Below, piece after piece: positions 59,862-64,000 of a stretch of 64,000 nucleotides of DNA. The DNA is taken from contig JAFRCE010000024.1 in NCBI GenBank assembly GCA_017404505.1, forward strand, positions 124,001 through 188,000. The letters run 5' to 3'. Numbering within the stretch: position 1 is the first letter of the stretch; every line of letters begins with the position of its first letter. The notes below the pieces were generated by a model. The model was not told where the DNA came from. It saw nothing but the letters and a program-made list of their open reading frames with translations, and did no database searches. Made by a program: the position numbers and the translations under genes. Source of the stretch: Solobacterium sp. (GTDB lineage Bacteria; Bacillota_I; Bacilli_A; Erysipelotrichales; Erysipelotrichaceae).

Positions 59862-60773
59862 ATGAAAGAATATGATGACATTACGCTGAAGCGGCTGCAG
59901 AGCATTGAACTGATGATCGTCAATGATTTTCAGAAGATCTGTAAGAAACACAATATTCAGTATTTTGCCCTGGCAGGCACGGAAATCGGTGCCATCCGTC
60001 ATAAGGGCTTTATTCCCTGGGATGACGATATCGATATCGGCTTTTTAAGAGCTGATTACGAGAAGTTTCTGAAAGTGGCAGTCGAGGAAATGGGCGATAA
60101 GTATATCGTCATGAATTATAAGACAGACGAGAATTATCCGCTGATGACAACCAGATGGATGCTGAGGGATACGAAGTTCCGTGAAGTTCCTTTAAAGGAC
60201 GTCAACTGCGAGCTGGGTATCTTCCTGGATCTGTATCCGTTTGATCAGGCCAGCGACGATGAAAAAGAATTCCAGAGGCAGAGTCAGATTGCCTGGTTTC
60301 TGACCCATCTGATGATGGTCAGAAGCATTCCTTTTCCGATTCTGCCGATGTCAGGCTGGAAAGGGAAACTTGTCCATGCGGCGACGGCGGCTGCCTATGG
60401 CGGCATGTCACTGCTGCATGTGTCCAAATACTGGCTTGCCAAAAAAGCGGAAGAAGCCGCGACCAAGTGCAATGACGGACCGAAGACAAAGCGCCTGAGT
60501 TTCTACTTTGACACTCTTCCGGCCATGAATGTCATTGATTACGATGAAGTCTTCCCGGTAGAGGAAATGCCGTTTGAAAACATCACCCTGGCATTCCCAC
60601 GAGAGCAGGACAGATATCTGCGTTCTTTCTTCGGAGATTATATGCAGCTGCCGCCGGTGGAGAAGAGAAAGAATCATTATCCGCACGAACTGGATTTCGG
60701 TCCGTACGCGGATATTCCTCTGGAGGATCTGAGGAACCCGGATCTGTATATTGATCCAAAAAACTATAAATAA
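59862..60773 (+). CDS. LicD family phosphotransferase
   Basis: 303 residues. The diagnostic segment is LAGTEIGAIRHKGFIPWDDDIDIGF (spans ~43-67), with the acidic metal-binding cluster DDDID, followed by LGIFLDLYPFD near 125. LicD proteins transfer phosphocholine or related groups from a CDP-activated donor to a teichoic acid or glycan. The LicC-like enzymes 9-15 kb upstream would supply such a donor. GGAG precedes ATG 59862, and the flippase gene begins 3 nt after its stop. Confidence 0.93.
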   Translation: MKEYDDITLKRLQSIELMIVNDFQKICKKHNIQYFALAGTEIGAIRHKGFIPWDDDIDIGFLRADYEKFLKVAVEEMGDKYIVMNYKTDENYPLMTTRWMLRDTKFREVPLKDVNCELGIFLDLYPFDQASDDEKEFQRQSQIAWFLTHLMMVRSIPFPILPMSGWKGKLVHAATAAAYGGMSLLHVSKYWLAKKAEEAATKCNDGPKTKRLSFYFDTLPAMNVIDYDEVFPVEEMPFENITLAFPREQDRYLRSFFGDYMQLPPVEKRKNHYPHELDFGPYADIPLEDLRNPDLYIDPKNYK

Positions 60774-60776
60774 GAT

Positions 60777-62267
60777 ATGTCTGAAAACAACGTCCGAGTA
60801 AAAAAATCTGTTACCAGAAATGCGGTATTGAATGTCGTCAAGACGATTATGTCTCTGGCGTTTCCGTTGATTACCTTTCCGTATTCAACCCGCGTTTTAG
60901 GTCTGACCGCGGTTGGCAAATATAACTTTGCCAGCTCTGTTGTCAGTTATTTCACCATGCTGGCGGCACTGGGCATTACCATGTATGCGGTCAGGGAAGG
61001 CAGTAAATACAGAGATGATCCCGAGAAGACCAATCAGTTCTGCAATGAGGTGTTCTCGATCAATATTTACTCGATGGTGTTTACCTTGTTCCTGCTGTAT
61101 TTGTCGATACTGTTTGTCGGCAAACTGCAGGGCTATACGATTCTGCTGCTGATCTTCAGTGTCCGCATTGTACTGAATACGATCAATGTGAACTGGATCT
61201 ACAGTATCTTTGAAGACTTTTCCTTTCCGACGATTACCGCAGCATTAATGGAAGTGATCTCCATCAGTGTGATGCTGCTGTTTGTGCATTCACCGGCTGA
61301 TCTGTATATCTACGCGGTCAGTGCCGTCATTGCCTATAATGGCTACGGACTTCTGACTTTTCTGTATGCCCGGAAGTATGTGAATCTGAAATTTGTCTGG
61401 AAACCTTCCATGATTCATCTGAAACCGATCATGATCATTTTCTTTCTGGAACTTGGCATGTCGGTTTACGTGGATTCCGATATTATACTGGTTGGCTGGA
61501 TCGACGGCGATGACGCGACGGGTCTGTACAGTACGGCGTCCACGATTTATAAGATTCTGAAGCAGGTACTGAATGCCCTGAATATGGTTGTGCTGCCGCG
61601 CATTGCTTATCATGTCGGCCGGGAAGCGATATGCATTCATGACAATGACCGGGCCGGCTACGAAGAGAACCATGCGCAGGCGGAAAAACTTGGCAGTCTT
61701 CTCGTCAATACGACGATCACATTGGCACTGCCGATGATGGTAGGCATTTATCTGATTGCTGAACCGATTGTCATTCTGTTTGCCGGTGAAGCCTTCCATG
61801 ATGCGTATCAGCCGCTGCAGCTGCTGTCAATCGCCTTGTTGTTTGCGGTACTGGCGGTTTTCTATGGACAGAGTGTCCTGACAGCATATAAGCAGGAGAA
61901 GGTCTATATGAAAGCCACGATTCTTTCGGCTGTTGTCAATATCGTGCTGAATCTGATCCTGATTCCGAAGTACCATGTCAATGCGGCAGCCTGTACGACG
62001 ATTCTGGCTGAGCTGATCATGGTGGTAATAACATACCGGGAATCAAGAAAGTATCTGAAGATTCCGATTTCTAAAAACGTCATCGTATCTTCCGTGGTGG
62101 GATGTGCGGCCATTGTTGGTGTCAGTATGATCCTGAAACGGCTGATCGCTTCTTCGATGATCTATATGTTTGCGACGATTGCGGTATCTGTCGCGGTTTA
62201 TGGAGCGATCATGATTCTGTTCCGCAATGATGTGATATGGAGACTGCTTGGAAAGCAGAGTGATTGA
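60777..62267 (+). CDS. Oligosaccharide flippase (Wzx/MATE-related)
   Basis: 496 residues with about fourteen hydrophobic helices. The start ITFPYSTRVLGLTAVGKYNFASSVVSYF (~38-65) is the polysaccharide-transport signature, and LLSIALLFAVLAVFYGQSVLTAYKQEKVYMKATI (~360-395) the central conserved hinge. It should flip an undecaprenyl-linked repeat unit to the outside for polymerisation. No Wzy polymerase is visible before the window ends. Confidence 0.93.
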   Translation: MSENNVRVKKSVTRNAVLNVVKTIMSLAFPLITFPYSTRVLGLTAVGKYNFASSVVSYFTMLAALGITMYAVREGSKYRDDPEKTNQFCNEVFSINIYSMVFTLFLLYLSILFVGKLQGYTILLLIFSVRIVLNTINVNWIYSIFEDFSFPTITAALMEVISISVMLLFVHSPADLYIYAVSAVIAYNGYGLLTFLYARKYVNLKFVWKPSMIHLKPIMIIFFLELGMSVYVDSDIILVGWIDGDDATGLYSTASTIYKILKQVLNALNMVVLPRIAYHVGREAICIHDNDRAGYEENHAQAEKLGSLLVNTTITLALPMMVGIYLIAEPIVILFAGEAFHDAYQPLQLLSIALLFAVLAVFYGQSVLTAYKQEKVYMKATILSAVVNIVLNLILIPKYHVNAAACTTILAELIMVVITYRESRKYLKIPISKNVIVSSVVGCAAIVGVSMILKRLIASSMIYMFATIAVSVAVYGAIMILFRNDVIWRLLGKQSD

Positions 62268-62268
62268 G

Positions 62269-62982
62269 ATGGATAAAAAAATATCTGTATGTCTGGCATC
62301 TTACAACGGAGAAAAATATATACGCGAACAGTTAGCATCCATTCTGAAACAGCTGAAGGAGAATGATGAAATCATTGTCTCTGATGACGGTTCTACAGAC
62401 TGCACGCTGGATGTTGTACGCTCTTTTCATGATGACAGAATAAAGATATATACAAACCAGGGTGAACATGGCTATACGAAGAATTTTGAGAATGCCCTGA
62501 ATCATGCCGAAGGAGACTACATCTTCATTTCTGATCAGGACGACGTCTGGCGTGAGAATAAAGTGGAACGCTGTCTTGAAGCTCTGAAGGATCATGAACT
62601 TGTCATTCATGATGCGGCGATGACGGACGAAAACCTGAAAGTCACGGCTCCTTCCCACTTTGCCAAATATCATGTGGAAGATGGCTTCTGGAAGACCTTC
62701 CTTCGAACCAGATATACCGGAGCCTGCATGGCCTTTACCAGGAATTTCATGTTAAAGCGGGTCCTGCCGTTCCCGAAAAGCCAGAAATACTGTCCGTATG
62801 ATTACTGGCTGGCTTATTTAGGTTTGTACTACAAGGAAGCAATTGTTTTGCATGAGTCTTTGATTTTTTACAGAAGACATGAAGGAACGGCTTTGAATGC
62901 CGGAGAATACAGTACCCGCACGATGTGGGAAAGAATCTATACCAGAGTTTATTGCATGAAGGAAGTACTGAAGAGAAAATGA
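62269..62982 (+). CDS. Glycosyltransferase family 2 protein
   Basis: 237 residues: VCLASYNGEKYIREQLASIL, EIIVSDDGSTDCTLDVV and YIFISDQDDVWRENKV (DxD-like metal site) are classical rhamnosyl/GT2 motifs; the C-terminal YDYWLAYLGLYY and YRRHEGTALNAG segments belong to the acceptor domain. Similar enzymes often transfer rhamnose. ATG 62269 lies 1 nt after the flippase stop, and its last codons overlap the next gene by 4 nt. Confidence 0.92.
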   Translation: MDKKISVCLASYNGEKYIREQLASILKQLKENDEIIVSDDGSTDCTLDVVRSFHDDRIKIYTNQGEHGYTKNFENALNHAEGDYIFISDQDDVWRENKVERCLEALKDHELVIHDAAMTDENLKVTAPSHFAKYHVEDGFWKTFLRTRYTGACMAFTRNFMLKRVLPFPKSQKYCPYDYWLAYLGLYYKEAIVLHESLIFYRRHEGTALNAGEYSTRTMWERIYTRVYCMKEVLKRK

Positions 62983-64000
62983 AATATCGTTTTGAGAGCA
63001 TTGCGTATAAAGACGGCCGCTGCCTGATCAGCGGATTTGCATTGGGAAATGATCCCGATGCTGTTTTGTCATACGTCGTTATGGACGAACACGACAATGT
63101 CCAGAAAGCCGAAATCAAGAAACTGGTGCGCAATGACGTCAGCAACAAATATCTTCACAGAATTGTCGAGAATGAATATGGCTTCGCCATTTCCTTTTCC
63201 GGCCGTCCGGATGAAAAGTATCTTCTTTTGATCAAAACCGGCACGGAACAGAAAGCTTTCAAAATCGATCAGAAGACAGCCGCCTATTATAACGGTCTGA
63301 TGAAGCTGCGCAAGAATGCCTTCCTGCGTAATCTGAAAGATAAGATCAAAAACGTTAAAACCGGTGAACTGACATATAACGACTGGTATCAGAAAACGAA
63401 AATCACTAAGAGAGAACTGGACGAACAGAGAAAACTGGTCATCACCGAAGAAATGCCAGCGTTCTCAATTGTCATTCCTTTATACTGCACAGCCGAAAAG
63501 TATCTGTGTGAGCTGATCGAATCCATATTGCATCAGACCTACGGCAAGTTTGAACTGTGTCTTGCGGACGGCAGTCCGGAAGACAAGAAGGTTGAACATA
63601 TTGTCAGAAAGTATCCGGACGACAGAATCAAATATACATTCATTGGTGAAAATCGCGGTATTTCCGGCAATACAAATGTTGCCGTGGATATGGCATCCGG
63701 CGACTTTATCGTCTTATGCGACCATGACGATCTTCTGCCGGAGAATGCCTTATATGAATTTGCCATGGCGATCATGAATGATCCGGAAACAGACTGCATC
63801 TATTCAGATGAAGATAAGATCAATCAGAACGGAACCGTCGTCTTTGAGCCGCATTTCAAACCGGATTTCAATGTGGATATGCTCAGAAGCAATAACTATA
63901 TCTGCCATCTGTTCGCAGTCCGCAAAACGCTGGTGGATCAGTATGGCAAATTTGATTCCGCTTTTGACGGCTCGCAGGATCATGACTTCATCTTCCGGAT
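62979..64000 (+). CDS. Glycosyltransferase family 2 protein, partial at window edge
   Basis: An open frame from ATG 62979 to the last base (340 codons, no stop). Residues ~1-155 are a beta-rich N-terminal domain not found in ordinary GT2 enzymes, including YKDGRCLISGFALG. The GT-A domain begins at FSIVIPLYCTAEKYLCELI; ISGNTNVAVDMASGDFIVLC and DHDDLLPENALYEF give the donor site, and YSDEDKI follows. This resembles the large multidomain transferases of rhamnan or capsule loci. The remainder lies outside the window. Confidence 0.9.
   Translation, partial: MKYRFESIAYKDGRCLISGFALGNDPDAVLSYVVMDEHDNVQKAEIKKLVRNDVSNKYLHRIVENEYGFAISFSGRPDEKYLLLIKTGTEQKAFKIDQKTAAYYNGLMKLRKNAFLRNLKDKIKNVKTGELTYNDWYQKTKITKRELDEQRKLVITEEMPAFSIVIPLYCTAEKYLCELIESILHQTYGKFELCLADGSPEDKKVEHIVRKYPDDRIKYTFIGENRGISGNTNVAVDMASGDFIVLCDHDDLLPENALYEFAMAIMNDPETDCIYSDEDKINQNGTVVFEPHFKPDFNVDMLRSNNYICHLFAVRKTLVDQYGKFDSAFDGSQDHDFIFR

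Overview
The window looks like a chromosomal segment of a Gram-positive bacterium of the phylum Bacillota, moderate in GC and using the standard code (many genes end in TGA). The evidence is a TelA/XpaC pair, a PerR-type Fur protein, PTS components, CDP-glycerol-dependent polymer genes, a sortase-type surface protein, and strong Shine-Dalgarno sites with intrinsic terminators. The gene set would fit the Erysipelotrichia or a related class, but the sequence alone does not settle the family. I saw no rRNA, tRNA, CRISPR array, insertion sequence or prophage.

Region 1 (1-22.5 kb) is mostly housekeeping and stress genes. It holds an XpaC-like fragment, a double AAA+ ATPase, a MATE exporter, a membrane-anchored 5'-nucleotidase-like protein that has lost its metal motifs, TelA, an L,D-transpeptidase, a GH25 muramidase, YigZ, an M16C protease, an esterase, PerR-rubrerythrin, a VOC protein, an AGCS symporter and NAD kinase. 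A carbohydrate block follows: a PTS EIIC with a cysteine-less EIIB-like tail, a GNAT enzyme, a ChbG-like deacetylase and a 6-phospho-beta-glucosidase.

Region 2 (22.5-33.7 kb) is accessory. A tightly overlapping five-gene cassette (HprK-like kinase, PqqD, S26 peptidase, ABC exporter, nucleotidyltransferase) resembles the tailoring and export part of a peptide (RiPP) cluster without a recognisable cyclase. Next comes a TerB_N protein, a BrxD-like ATPase and a BrxHI/Lhr-like helicase with a small basic protein, a three- to four-gene set with the look of a defence or DNA-processing system. Tubby-like and SMI1/KNR4 proteins follow.

Region 3 (33.9-64 kb) builds and decorates the cell surface. It has a 1395-residue Ala-rich coiled-coil/CAP surface protein, an MBOAT plus DHHW O-acetylation pair, and a glycosyltransferase with a priming sugar transferase. 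An ABC uptake system of the 2-aminoethylphosphonate/iron type follows; its permease is fused to a winged helix and a LicC-like cytidylyltransferase, and two more LicC-like genes lie beside it. Then come a decayed APC permease, a YidC-like membrane insertase fused to a CDP-glycerol-type glycerophosphotransferase, two tandem alkaline-phosphatase-superfamily membrane proteins, RmlD and RmlC, glycosyltransferases, LicD and a flippase. Together these suggest a surface glycopolymer carrying phospho-substituents such as phosphocholine or aminoethylphosphonate.

The strongest novelty candidates are the two unusual fusions (permease-wHTH-cytidylyltransferase and YidC-glycerophosphotransferase), the TerB/BrxD/helicase cassette and the orphan PqqD cassette. 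A recurring pattern of -10 boxes 6-7 nt before start codons without Shine-Dalgarno sites suggests leaderless transcripts.
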